Below are positions 16,565 to 24,633 of a stretch of DNA of 64,000 nt, piece by piece (position 1 is the first letter of the stretch; every line of letters starts with the position of its first letter). The translations under genes were made by a program, and so were the position numbers. Source of the DNA: CAKMZU01 sp965248335. Lineage in GTDB: Bacteria; Pseudomonadota; Gammaproteobacteria; Pseudomonadales; DT-91. The notes beneath the pieces were generated by a model, which was not told the origin of the DNA, ran no database searches, and saw only the letters and a program-made list of their open reading frames with translations. The DNA is taken from the NCBI GenBank assembly GCA_965248335.1, contig CBDFIY010000002.1, forward strand, positions 62,001 to 126,000, in the 5' to 3' direction.

Positions 16565-17035
16565 ATGGCGTTTCATCTTGACCGGTTGGATAAAAAAATA
16601 CTGAACCTGATGCAAGTGAATGCAAAAATAACCAACCTTGAACTCGCAGAAAAAGTCGGTCTCTCGCCTACGCCTTGTGCACGCCGCGTCAAAAGGCTGG
16701 AAGAGGAAGGGATTATTAGCAGCCACGTGACGATTTTGAATCCTGAGGCTCTTGGGTTGAATTTACTCGTTTATATTGGCATTGAGATGGATCGCCACAC
16801 ACATGACCGATTTGCCCACTTTGAAACAGCGGTTAAGCAAATGCCGGAGGTGCTTGAATGTGTCATTGTTACAGGGCAATCAGCGGATCTTTTGTTAAAA
16901 GTGCTAGTTAGAGATATGAAGCACTATGAGAGCTTTCTTTTAGGTCAGTTGACGCATTTAGAGGGTGTAAGAGGTGTTCATTCCAGCTTTGTGCTAAGAA
17001 AAATTATTGATTCGACGCATATTGATTTAAAATAG
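16565..17035 (+). CDS. Lrp/AsnC-family transcriptional regulator
   Basis: A 156-residue regulator of normal family length. The N-terminal winged helix-turn-helix starts at LDRLDKKILNLMQ, with the recognition helix near LSPTPCARRVKRLEEEG. The C-terminal RAM effector domain spans about residues 70-150. Members sense amino acids such as leucine. It stands upstream of a shikimate-kinase-like gene and of serine transport and deamination genes on the same strand. In E. coli Lrp controls serine deaminase, so local control of sdaA is a fair inference. GGTGG at 16555-16559 is the likely ribosome site. Confidence 0.92.
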   Translation: MAFHLDRLDKKILNLMQVNAKITNLELAEKVGLSPTPCARRVKRLEEEGIISSHVTILNPEALGLNLLVYIGIEMDRHTHDRFAHFETAVKQMPEVLECVIVTGQSADLLLKVLVRDMKHYESFLLGQLTHLEGVRGVHSSFVLRKIIDSTHIDLK

Positions 17036-17064
17036 CGTATTACATTTATGATTTTTGATAGCTG

Positions 17065-17571
17065 ATGAAAAAAGATTCCCTAAACAGCCTTATCCTTGTC
17101 GGTATGCCGGGTGCCGGTAAAAGTACGGTAGGTGTGGTACTTGCTAAAGAACTGGTTAAAGATTTCATCGACACGGATCTTTTGATTCAGTTAAAAGCCG
17201 GGAAAACACTTCAGGCGATTATTGATGAAGAGGGCTACCAAAGCCTTAGGCAGCGTGAAGAGGAAGCGCTACTTGACCATGAATTTTTTAATCATATTGT
17301 CGCCACAGGCGGCAGTGTAATTTACAGTGAAAAAGGCATGGCGCATTTAAAGCGGCTAGGCACCCTTATTTATCTTGACGCTACGCTTGAGACGCTGAAT
17401 CAACGTATCCATAATTACGAAACGCGTGGGATCGCAAGGAGACCGGATCAATCCTTTGATGATTTGTTTGTTGAGCGTCAGACACTTTATCGACAGTATG
17501 CGGATATTGTGATTGATTGCAATGGTTCATCACTTGAACTTGTGGTTGAGGAGATATTAAATAAAATATAA
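17065..17571 (+). CDS. shikimate-kinase-like P-loop kinase
   Basis: A 168-residue protein of the AroK fold. The Walker A motif GMPGAGKST is at residues 13-21, DTD follows strand 2 (FIDTD), and the R of LRQREEEAL aligns with the shikimate-contacting Arg. Two features depart from typical AroK. The GGG motif reads GGS (ATGGSVI), and the lid, usually RNRPLL, reads ETRGIARRP. It may therefore be a paralogue with a different small-molecule substrate. It follows the Lrp-like gene by 29 bp, so the two are likely co-transcribed. The true aroK usually sits beside aroB, which is absent here. Confidence 0.75.
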   Translation: MKKDSLNSLILVGMPGAGKSTVGVVLAKELVKDFIDTDLLIQLKAGKTLQAIIDEEGYQSLRQREEEALLDHEFFNHIVATGGSVIYSEKGMAHLKRLGTLIYLDATLETLNQRIHNYETRGIARRPDQSFDDLFVERQTLYRQYADIVIDCNGSSLELVVEEILNKI

Positions 17572-17799
17572 TAGCGATTAATTTTAATATTTTTTAATGG
17601 TGTTAAATGCTTGAATTTAATTATAAATAGTAGAGTATTTAACGCTTTCAAATTGATTTATCTCCTCCTGCCTCCTTCCCATTGAAACTTTTTTATTATT
17701 TTCTTCTCCTATTTTTAACTCCTTTAAAATAGTTATCGACTAAATTTAAAAGGAAGTTTAATAAAATATCTTTTATTTTCTAGGTAAGCAGAAGCATCA
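17572..17799. promoter_or_regulatory. AT-rich leader before the serine permease-like gene
   Basis: A 228-bp gap, very AT-rich, with a pyrimidine-rich tract (TCCTCCTGCCTCCTTCCC near 17660-17678). It probably contains the promoter of the permease-sdaA pair. I could not pick a convincing -35/-10 pair and saw no terminator hairpin. Confidence 0.4.
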
Positions 17800-19029
17800 A
17801 TGATGAAGTGGAACTGGGACGATACAGTTTGGGTACTTGGTCTTTTTGGCACGGCAGTGGGTGCTGGGATACTTTTTTTGCCCATTAATTTAGGTATTAA
17901 TGGTATTTTTACCGTGGTTGTTCTTGGGGTTCTTGCCTTCCCAATGACCTATTTTTCGCATAAAGCACTGTGTCATTTTGTGTTGTCCTCTGAAAAGAAA
18001 AGTGGCGATATCACGGATGTTGCTGAGGAGCATTTTGGGAAAAGAGGTGGCCAGGTGCTGACGTGGTTATATTTTATGTCTATTTATCCTATCTTGCTGA
18101 TTTATGCGATAGGCGCAACAAATACAATTGATAGCTTGCTTGTTCATCAATTAGGCTTTGATTCACCGGCCCGCTGGTTACTCTCACTGTTTGTCGTATT
18201 TTCAATGGTTTTTGTTATCCTTTTTGATGAGGATAAAGTTATTCGAGTGACTTCGTACTTGGTCTATCCATTAATCGCCACGTTGTTTTTTCTATCTATT
18301 TATCTGATACCAAAATGGGATTTATCGCTTGTTTTTACCTTGCCGGATGCGGGAAGTTTTCTGAATGTACTTTGGATTTCTGTGCCAGTGATTATTTTCT
18401 CATTTAATCATTCGCCAGTGATCAGCAGTTTTGCAAAGGAACAACACCAGCTTTACGGTGACCGTGCAAGGGAAAAATCTGATAGAGTGTTGAAGTATAC
18501 CGCCATTATTTTGCTCATGTTTGTTATGTTTTTTGTGATTTCTTGCATTCTTGCATTAAGCCCTGAGATGTTGGCTGAAGCAAAAACACAAAATATTTCT
18601 GTGATGTCATATATGGCCAATGTTTTTGGCGACCCTTTCTTGAACATTGCGGGGCCTCTTATTGCGCTTACGGCAATTATCTCCTCTTTTTTTGGGCATT
18701 ATCTCGGAGCAAAAGAAGGTCTTAAGAGTATTTTAACGAAAGAATCGAAAGCCTTGGGGTTTTCTATCAGTGAGCAACGCGTTAATAGAATAGTCTTGGT
18801 ATTTTTTATCAGCACGCTTTGGCTGGCTGCCTACCTTAATCCCAGTATTCTGAGTTTGATGCAGAAAGTCAGCGGACCCATTACCGCCGTGATTTTATTT
18901 ATCATGCCCGTTTATGCATTTATGCGGATTAAAAAACTAAACCACTTGTTACAAAAATGGCGACACATCTTTATTTTAATTTTAGGCTTAATAGCAGTAA
19001 GTTCGCTGATAGGTGAATTTTGGAGGTAG
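17800..19029 (+). CDS. sdaC: HAAAP-family amino acid permease, serine transporter-like (SdaC)
   Basis: A 409-residue inner-membrane transporter with about 11 membrane segments. The first helix carries GLFGTAVGAGILFLPIN, the hallmark of the hydroxy/aromatic amino acid permease family. Six bp separate it from the serine deaminase gene, the same arrangement as sdaC-sdaB in enterobacteria. I therefore infer serine (or serine/threonine) uptake driven by protons. A second possible ATG lies one codon after the first. The symbol is based on context as well as family. Confidence 0.82.
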   Translation: MMKWNWDDTVWVLGLFGTAVGAGILFLPINLGINGIFTVVVLGVLAFPMTYFSHKALCHFVLSSEKKSGDITDVAEEHFGKRGGQVLTWLYFMSIYPILLIYAIGATNTIDSLLVHQLGFDSPARWLLSLFVVFSMVFVILFDEDKVIRVTSYLVYPLIATLFFLSIYLIPKWDLSLVFTLPDAGSFLNVLWISVPVIIFSFNHSPVISSFAKEQHQLYGDRAREKSDRVLKYTAIILLMFVMFFVISCILALSPEMLAEAKTQNISVMSYMANVFGDPFLNIAGPLIALTAIISSFFGHYLGAKEGLKSILTKESKALGFSISEQRVNRIVLVFFISTLWLAAYLNPSILSLMQKVSGPITAVILFIMPVYAFMRIKKLNHLLQKWRHIFILILGLIAVSSLIGEFWR

Positions 19030-19035
19030 CGTTGT

Positions 19036-20400
19036 ATGATCAGCATCTTCGATATTTTTAAAGTGGGGATAGGCCCGTCGAGCTCACATACTGTTGGGCC
19101 AATGAAAGCGGCGAAAGCTGTTATTGATCATTTACATGAGTGCGGGCAGCTTTTATCCATTACGCATATTGATGTTCATATTCATGGTTCTTTAGCACTA
19201 ACAGGCAAAGGACATCATACAGATCAAGCAATTTTATTGGGATTGGCGGGTTTTCTGCCTGAAACGGTGATTATTGATGCTATCCCTGCATTTCTCAAAG
19301 ATTTAGACAAAACGAAAAAACTAGAAATTCTTGATAAAAAGCACGCCTTAAAGTTCCATGCATCCATGCTTAAATTCATCCCAGAAGCACTTCCTTTGCA
19401 TGAAAATGGTTTAAAGTTTCGCGCATTTTCCGGTGAGGCATTGCTCAGTGAGCAAGTGTATTATTCTGTTGGCGGTGGCTTTATTGTGACGGAGGCAGGC
19501 TTTTCCAAATCGCTGGATGAAAAAGAGTTATCACCCTACGAATTTAAAAATGCTGTAGAGCTACTAGCACTTTGCGATCAGCATAGTTTATCTATTAGCG
19601 AATTGATGCTGCTGAATGAGCAAAAGTTTCATTCGCCTGAGATTATAATGCATAAAGTCGCGATGATATGGCGTGTGATGCAAGATGCGATTGAGCGTGG
19701 TTGTCATGCCGAGGATATGCTTCCGGGGCCGCTTCATTTAAAACGTCGGGCACCTGATTTATATCTTCACCTGTCTGATAGTGGCTGTGAAGCAGATCCT
19801 TTGTACTGGGCAGACTGGGTAAATCTTTATGCGCTCGCTGTCAGTGAGGAGAATGCCGCCGGTGGCCGTATTGTCACCTCGCCGACTAATGGCGCGGCAG
19901 GGATAATCCCCTCTGTCATGTCTTATTATCATCACTTTATTGCGCCTCTTGATGCGGATGCGTGCCAACGCTTTTTAATGACCGCGGCTGCGGTAGGTAT
20001 GCTGTTTAAAATGAATGCCTCGATTTCAGGTGCTGAAGTAGGCTGCCAAGGCGAGGTGGGCGTTTCATCGGCGATGGCGGCGGCTGGACTCGCCGAGCTA
20101 ATGGGTACGTCACCGCTAAAAGTCACAGAGGCAGCAGAGATTGCCATGGAGCACCACTTAGGGCTAACGTGTGACCCTGTTGGTGGACAAGTACAGATCC
20201 CTTGTATTGAACGCAACGCCATGTCAGCAATGAAGTCGGTGAACGCCTGTCGTATGGCGATAAACCGGACAACCGCAGCGACAGTTTCATTAGATGCCGT
20301 GATTGCGACGATGTACGAGACCGGCAAAGATATGCACATGAAATACCGGGAGACGTCGCAAGGTGGCCTTGCCCTAAAAGTACCTCCCGCTTGTAAATAA
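19036..20400 (+). CDS. sdaA: L-serine ammonia-lyase (serine deaminase)
   Basis: A 454-residue single-chain iron-sulfur L-serine dehydratase, the usual length. The beta domain starts MISIFDIFKVGIGPSSSHT, and the alpha domain contains SPTNGAAGIIPSVM and the cysteine-bearing segments GCQGEVGVSS and VQIPCIERNAM that hold the oxygen-sensitive [4Fe-4S] cluster. It converts L-serine to pyruvate and ammonia in the cytoplasm. With the upstream permease it makes a serine uptake and breakdown unit. Control by the Lrp-like regulator at 16.6 kb is likely but not shown. Confidence 0.96.
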   Translation: MISIFDIFKVGIGPSSSHTVGPMKAAKAVIDHLHECGQLLSITHIDVHIHGSLALTGKGHHTDQAILLGLAGFLPETVIIDAIPAFLKDLDKTKKLEILDKKHALKFHASMLKFIPEALPLHENGLKFRAFSGEALLSEQVYYSVGGGFIVTEAGFSKSLDEKELSPYEFKNAVELLALCDQHSLSISELMLLNEQKFHSPEIIMHKVAMIWRVMQDAIERGCHAEDMLPGPLHLKRRAPDLYLHLSDSGCEADPLYWADWVNLYALAVSEENAAGGRIVTSPTNGAAGIIPSVMSYYHHFIAPLDADACQRFLMTAAAVGMLFKMNASISGAEVGCQGEVGVSSAMAAAGLAELMGTSPLKVTEAAEIAMEHHLGLTCDPVGGQVQIPCIERNAMSAMKSVNACRMAINRTTAATVSLDAVIATMYETGKDMHMKYRETSQGGLALKVPPACK

Positions 20401-20415
20401 GAAGATCAGTAAGGC

Positions 20416-20459
20416 TTGACATTATTTTTGAGCACTTTAGCATACTAGTTCATGAGTAC
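20416..20459 (+). promoter_or_regulatory. trpR-trpEG promoter with a TrpR-like operator
   Basis: TTGACA at 20416-20421 and TAGCAT at 20438-20443 (16-bp spacer) make a reasonable sigma-70 promoter. ACTAGTTCATGAGTAC at 20444-20459 keeps the ACTAGTT and AGTAC halves of the E. coli trp operator ACTAGTTAACTAGTAC. The operator overlaps the trpR ATG at 20452, so bound repressor would block initiation. Confidence 0.65.
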
Positions 20460-20718
20460 ATCAAATAATACCCACCAGGCACTTTTAGACTACCTTCTTG
20501 TACCCAATAGCCGAGAGGCATTGCAAGGAGCCCTTTCTTTTTTATTGACGCCTTCGGAACTCAAAGAGCTTAATAATCGCTTGTTGATTGCACAGCACTT
20601 AGAAGCCGGCATTCCTCAGCGAATTATCGCGCAAGAACTCGGCGTTGCAATCGCGACCGTTTCGCGCGGCGCTCGCGCCTTAAAAGACCAGCAAAGAAAA
20701 GCTAACGACCATGATTAA
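20452..20718 (+). CDS. trpR: Trp operon repressor-like protein
   Basis: An 88-residue TrpR-family protein, slightly shorter than E. coli TrpR (108 residues). The helical core LTPSELKELNNRLLIAQHL is followed by the helix-turn-helix QRIIAQELGVAIATVSRG (about residues 55-72), close to the E. coli reading head. With tryptophan bound it represses trp genes. No ribosome site precedes the ATG, and the inferred transcription start is only a few bases upstream, so the mRNA may be leaderless. The gene overlaps trpE by 8 bp, which makes an autoregulated unit. Confidence 0.9.
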   Translation: MSTSNNTHQALLDYLLVPNSREALQGALSFLLTPSELKELNNRLLIAQHLEAGIPQRIIAQELGVAIATVSRGARALKDQQRKANDHD

Positions 20719-22099
20719 ACCTGCGCCCTTTAGCCTGCCAAGAAAACCAAACTATATCAAAGTCACCGAAGACTGCGATTTTTTTGAATTATTCAAGAAA
20801 ATAGAAAAACGTTATGATCAATGCTTTATTTTGGAATCGCTCGGTGAAGATAGCCATATTTCCCGGCATACCATTATAGGTTTTGATCCTGAATATCAGA
20901 TTTATGCGAATGGTAGGCGGCTAACAATTGAAGACAGGAAAGGCAAATGTACACATTATGCCAGTGAAAATCCTTATTACTTATTAAGAGAAATCGTACC
21001 TCAAGATGTTATTTCCAGGCAGTATGCCGGCGGGTTAACCGGGTATTTAGGTTACGATGCGGTCAACTATTTTGAACCCACGCTTCATGTGCAGGCGAGT
21101 GAATTATTTGATGCTTTCCGTTTTGGCTTTTATACCGATGGCTTGGTGCTGGATAAAATGACGGGCGAGGTATTCTATTTTTATTATCGCGATAGCCGCC
21201 TAGACGACGTGACAAGCATTATGAATACGCCCTATGTCGGCAATCAGCCGCTTTCAGTCAGTGTGCTAGGTGATACCATGACTAAAGAAGAGCACAAAGC
21301 GGCGGTTCTCGATGTTAAAAAAGACATTATCGAGGGAAGAATTTTTCAAACCGAAGTCGGGTTTAAAAAACGTTTCAAGTTAGTCGGCGATACCATCAAT
21401 ATTTATGAGCAAATGCGCGAAATAAACCCATCGCCACAGATGTACTATGTGAAGTTTAATCAGCAAAAGTTAATAGGTGCAAGCCCAGAGCTGCTTTTCC
21501 GTTTGCGGCAAGGCGAGATGGAGACCTTTCCTTTGGCGGGTACGGTCGGCCGAGGAAAAACTGACAAAGAAGATTTAGAGCTTGCCAGAAAATTGCTTAA
21601 TGACCCGAAAGAAATCGCTGAACATAATATGATTGTTGATTTGCATCGCAACGATATTGGCCGTGTCGCCCAGTTTGGTACGGTAAAAGTACGTAGTCTT
21701 ATGGACATCAAGCGCTTTAGTCATGTGCAGCATATTTCGAGCGAGATCGTGGGTATTATTGATGAATCACAAGATATGTTTTCAGCCCTCGCCAGTAATT
21801 TCCCAGCAGGTACGCTTACGGGCGCGCCTAAAATAGAATCGATGAAGATTATCGATGCATTAGAACCTGAAGGGCGAGGCCCCTATGGTGGCGCAATCGG
21901 AAATTTTGCTTTTAATGGCGATTGTACGTTTGCGATACCGATTCGTACCCTTTTTGCCAGTGGCGAAGAAGCTTACGTGCAAACCTGTGGCGGTAACGTG
22001 TATGACTCCAACCCCGAAGATGAATATCAGGAGATCGTACGTAAATTTGCAGGTACCAAAAAAGTGCTCGATCAATTCATCCGCCCTATTGCTGAGTAA
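20711..22099 (+). CDS. trpE: anthranilate synthase component I, divergent type
   Basis: A 462-residue chorismate-utilising enzyme; with TrpG it makes anthranilate. The feedback site motif LES is present near residue 40 (FILESLGEDSHISR). Catalytic segments are recognisable but unlike the usual gammaproteobacterial ones: GTVGRGKTDKED, EHNMIVDLHRNDIGRV, FPAGTLTGAPKIESMKII and YGGAIGNF. The likely origin is a lineage different from the standard TrpE, possibly by transfer. No trpD or trpC follows, so the rest of the pathway must lie elsewhere. PabB or isochorismate synthase are less likely given the linked trpR and trpG. Confidence 0.88.
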   Translation: MIKPAPFSLPRKPNYIKVTEDCDFFELFKKIEKRYDQCFILESLGEDSHISRHTIIGFDPEYQIYANGRRLTIEDRKGKCTHYASENPYYLLREIVPQDVISRQYAGGLTGYLGYDAVNYFEPTLHVQASELFDAFRFGFYTDGLVLDKMTGEVFYFYYRDSRLDDVTSIMNTPYVGNQPLSVSVLGDTMTKEEHKAAVLDVKKDIIEGRIFQTEVGFKKRFKLVGDTINIYEQMREINPSPQMYYVKFNQQKLIGASPELLFRLRQGEMETFPLAGTVGRGKTDKEDLELARKLLNDPKEIAEHNMIVDLHRNDIGRVAQFGTVKVRSLMDIKRFSHVQHISSEIVGIIDESQDMFSALASNFPAGTLTGAPKIESMKIIDALEPEGRGPYGGAIGNFAFNGDCTFAIPIRTLFASGEEAYVQTCGGNVYDSNPEDEYQEIVRKFAGTKKVLDQFIRPIAE

Positions 22100-22105
22100 T
22101 TTGTT

Positions 22106-22756
22106 ATGCATGTTTATATTATTGATAACTACGATTCATTTACTTACAACCTCTATCAGTTTATTGGTGAAATACTGACTTCGGCTAAGCGTGCTGATGA
22201 TATAGATGCGTTTAATATTACCGTTAAACGAAACGACGAAGTGACACTGGAAGACATTAAAGCAGTGGCCCCTGATAGAATAATTATTTCTCCAGGGCCA
22301 GGATCTCCTGATGACGAGCGTTATTTTGGCGTTTGTCTCGCGGTGATTCAAGAGCTTGCCGAGAGCATACCGACACTTGGGGTATGCTTAGGTATGCAAG
22401 GCATGGTTTATGCGTTTGGCGGAGAAATCATCAAAGCCCCCTTGCCTATGCACGGGAAAATTAGCCCGATTCACCATAATGGAAAAGGTATTTTTACAGA
22501 TACCCCTGATGAGCTTGCCGTGATGCGTTATCATTCGTTGATTGCATCACCTGAAAATTTTCCTGCGTGTTTAGAAGTCACTGCCACAGTGGGTAATATA
22601 AAGCCTGCTGATTTTACCGATAAAATAAATACGAAAAATTTTGAGATCATGGCTGTTCAGCATCGTACCCTGCCCATTACAGGTATTCAGTTCCACCCGG
22701 AATCTTTTGCAACCGAAGGCGGTAAGGAATTGATCGCAAATTTTCTTTTTAAATAA
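22106..22756 (+). CDS. trpG: anthranilate synthase component II (glutamine amidotransferase)
   Basis: A 216-residue class-I amidotransferase that supplies ammonia to TrpE. It opens with YIIDNYDSFTYNLYQ, the standard TrpG/PabA start. The nucleophile Cys is in GVCLGMQGM (usually GVCLGHQ) and the His-Glu pair is in QFHPES. The oxyanion region ISPGPGSPDD is intact. It is about 20 residues longer than typical TrpG. Six bp separate it from trpE, so it is the last gene of the trpR-trpE-trpG unit. The Met for His after LG is unusual and matches the divergent character of the partner. Confidence 0.88.
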   Translation: MHVYIIDNYDSFTYNLYQFIGEILTSAKRADDIDAFNITVKRNDEVTLEDIKAVAPDRIIISPGPGSPDDERYFGVCLAVIQELAESIPTLGVCLGMQGMVYAFGGEIIKAPLPMHGKISPIHHNGKGIFTDTPDELAVMRYHSLIASPENFPACLEVTATVGNIKPADFTDKINTKNFEIMAVQHRTLPITGIQFHPESFATEGGKELIANFLFK

Positions 22757-22811
22757 TTAATCTATCGTGTAAGCTTCGGCGTTATAAAAAAAATAATGAC
22801 TGCAGCATTCT

Positions 22812-23546
22812 ATGAAAAATCTTTTATCCCTTGCCTCTCTTTTACTCGTATTAGGTGGGTGTAATATCGATTTTAATTTACAGATTAACCCCAGTGATAT
22901 CGTTGACGAAGCCGATTACACAGGCTATTGGTATGCCGAATCGCAGAATGCACTGCAGGATGCATATTTAGAACTACAAGAAGATGGAGTTGCTTCTCTT
23001 CGATTGTGCACAGTGAATGATGGTTATAAGCCTCGCTATGGGGTTTCCATGAGTTATTCAGGCAATCAACTTGTTTCCAAAAGAAATGGGGAGATTGCTG
23101 ATCAATCAACCCTATCGGTTGATGGTGACACGTTAACATCGGTGAATGATGCAAGAACAGATACCTACACAAAATCTCAGGTTATCCCTGATGTTTGTGA
23201 AAATGATGCGGTTGAAATGACACTTGTCACGCCGAATTCTGCTATAGAGGGCGTGGAGACTGAGTTTTCAGTGGATTTTAATTACCGTTTAAGTTCTTCG
23301 TCTACGGCTAAGTTATGGTTAGCTTACACCATTGGAGATTCTTCGTTTCACTCTGACAACGCTAAATATTTTGATGTTACAGCGATGGAGACTAGCTCAG
23401 GCTCTCTAATAATCACAACCACCCCTAAAATCTTTGAAAGCGGCGCTCCTTTTCAGTTAGCGTTATTTATGGGTACAGAAGATGGAGTTTGGGCTACCGC
23501 TATGGATGTGGCGACAATTACTGTACCGGCGGCAGAAGATAAATAG
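22812..23546 (+). CDS. predicted lipoprotein of unknown function
   Basis: A 244-residue protein with a type-II signal peptide and lipobox (LVLGGC, Cys about residue 18). The residue after Cys is Asn, which is compatible with outer-membrane sorting. After the Cys the chain is acidic and beta-rich, with a first domain (about 30-130) containing YTGYWYAESQNALQDAY and a second (about 135-244) with an Ig-like alternation of strands. No family was recognised. It lies 55 bp after trpG on the same strand but is probably a separate transcript; a hairpin follows it. Confidence 0.75.
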   Translation: MKNLLSLASLLLVLGGCNIDFNLQINPSDIVDEADYTGYWYAESQNALQDAYLELQEDGVASLRLCTVNDGYKPRYGVSMSYSGNQLVSKRNGEIADQSTLSVDGDTLTSVNDARTDTYTKSQVIPDVCENDAVEMTLVTPNSAIEGVETEFSVDFNYRLSSSSTAKLWLAYTIGDSSFHSDNAKYFDVTAMETSSGSLIITTTPKIFESGAPFQLALFMGTEDGVWATAMDVATITVPAAEDK

Positions 23547-23560
23547 CTGGAAAGCTAATA

Positions 23561-23583
23561 AAAGGCATGAAGATCATGCCTTT
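23561..23583. terminator. hairpin after the lipoprotein gene
   Basis: A perfect 10-bp stem (AAAGGCATGA with TCATGCCTTT, 3-base loop) lies 14 bp after the stop codon. On the plus strand there is no T run after the stem. On the minus strand the stem is followed by TTATTAG. It is a plausible but imperfect terminator. Confidence 0.5.
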
Positions 23584-23782
23584 GGCTATTGCAAATAGAG
23601 ACAGCTAGCCAGCTCATACCCTGTATGTAACATCTAAAGTGTTCACTTTTCTACCATGAAAGTGGCTATATCGGTATAACATAACGTCTTGATTGAATTT
23701 ACGGCCAGCCGTTTCTGAATGGCAACTTTTTTTATCTTGCTGTCTTATTCACTATAAGCATTGATAAATAAAGGAGGCTCAG

Positions 23783-24502
23783 ATGACCCGACGACTCGTT
23801 TATTGCTTGCTCATCTTTTGTTTCGTTCGCTTTTCCTTTCTGCACACAGAAAGCCTGGCTTTCATAAACCCGCCTCTGGTTCTTCCTTGTTCATTAGTGA
23901 AATTCCATAATTATCCCACTGTACGTAAAGCACGGACAATCGTTTCAGCTATTATGGAATTATGCGAACTTGATAAAAAGTATGGGAATAATAACGACGC
24001 TAAGCTGATAGAAAATATTAAAAAAATAAACAATGAGCTTAAAACTAAAAGAGATTTTGGTCTTTCCGGTAAGCGATTGCAGGCTTATCAGCGGCTGCTT
24101 CATCATACAAAAAATGATCAGTGGAACTTTTTGTCTCATGTAGAGGAGCAACAAAAAATCGATGAATTTTTCCGCGCTCTATTTGAATTGCAAACACAGC
24201 AAGCTCTCGATAACTTCCTATCAGATAAGCGAGAAACCATAGTGGAAGTTAGCAACTTGTTAGCCATCAAATATAATATTGATCATGAGGCGCTCTCCCA
24301 AATTTTGTTACATGCCCGCACAGGACATTTAAAGGATGAACTTTTTCGAGAGCAATCGAAGCATTACCTAGATATCACCCCTGATACGGTGATTAATATT
24401 AGAGATCAATTCATTGACGAGAGGAAAAAGTGGATATTTGATAGGTTTTTAAAAAGGTTCAGAGATTTTTCTGTACCCTCAAAAAACCTGTTAAAAGAAT
24501 GA
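23783..24502 (+). CDS. exported helical protein of unknown function
   Basis: A 239-residue protein with a hydrophobic N-terminus (about residues 4-28) that may be a Sec signal or an anchor. The rest is strongly helical and charged, with possible coiled-coil stretches around residues 60-95 and 115-160. No family was recognised. An excellent ribosome site, AAGGAGG at 23771-23777, is five bases before the ATG, which supports real expression. The stop codon is one base before MITE copy 2. The original C-terminus may have been changed by that insertion. Confidence 0.65.
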   Translation: MTRRLVYCLLIFCFVRFSFLHTESLAFINPPLVLPCSLVKFHNYPTVRKARTIVSAIMELCELDKKYGNNNDAKLIENIKKINNELKTKRDFGLSGKRLQAYQRLLHHTKNDQWNFLSHVEEQQKIDEFFRALFELQTQQALDNFLSDKRETIVEVSNLLAIKYNIDHEALSQILLHARTGHLKDELFREQSKHYLDITPDTVINIRDQFIDERKKWIFDRFLKRFRDFSVPSKNLLKE

Positions 24503-24503
24503 A

Positions 24504-24631
24504 TATACTGATCACCCTTGAAGATGCAAGGGCGTTGGCAGCGCTCGCTCACCCCAATCACTTACTGACTGTAAACTCATGGGGCTTCGTTCGCTTGCCG
24601 CCTTCTTGCATCTCCAATTCCGATGGGTATA
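24504..24631. repeat. MITE-like repeat, copy 2, between convergent genes
   Basis: A 128-bp copy in the same orientation as copy 1. It begins TATACTGATCACCC and ends CCGATGGGTATA. It starts one base after the stop of the upstream gene and ends two bases before the pilU stop, so it fills the whole gap between two convergent genes. Its inverted ends can form a long stem and may act as a two-way terminator. Confidence 0.85.
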
Positions 24632-24633
24632 GG

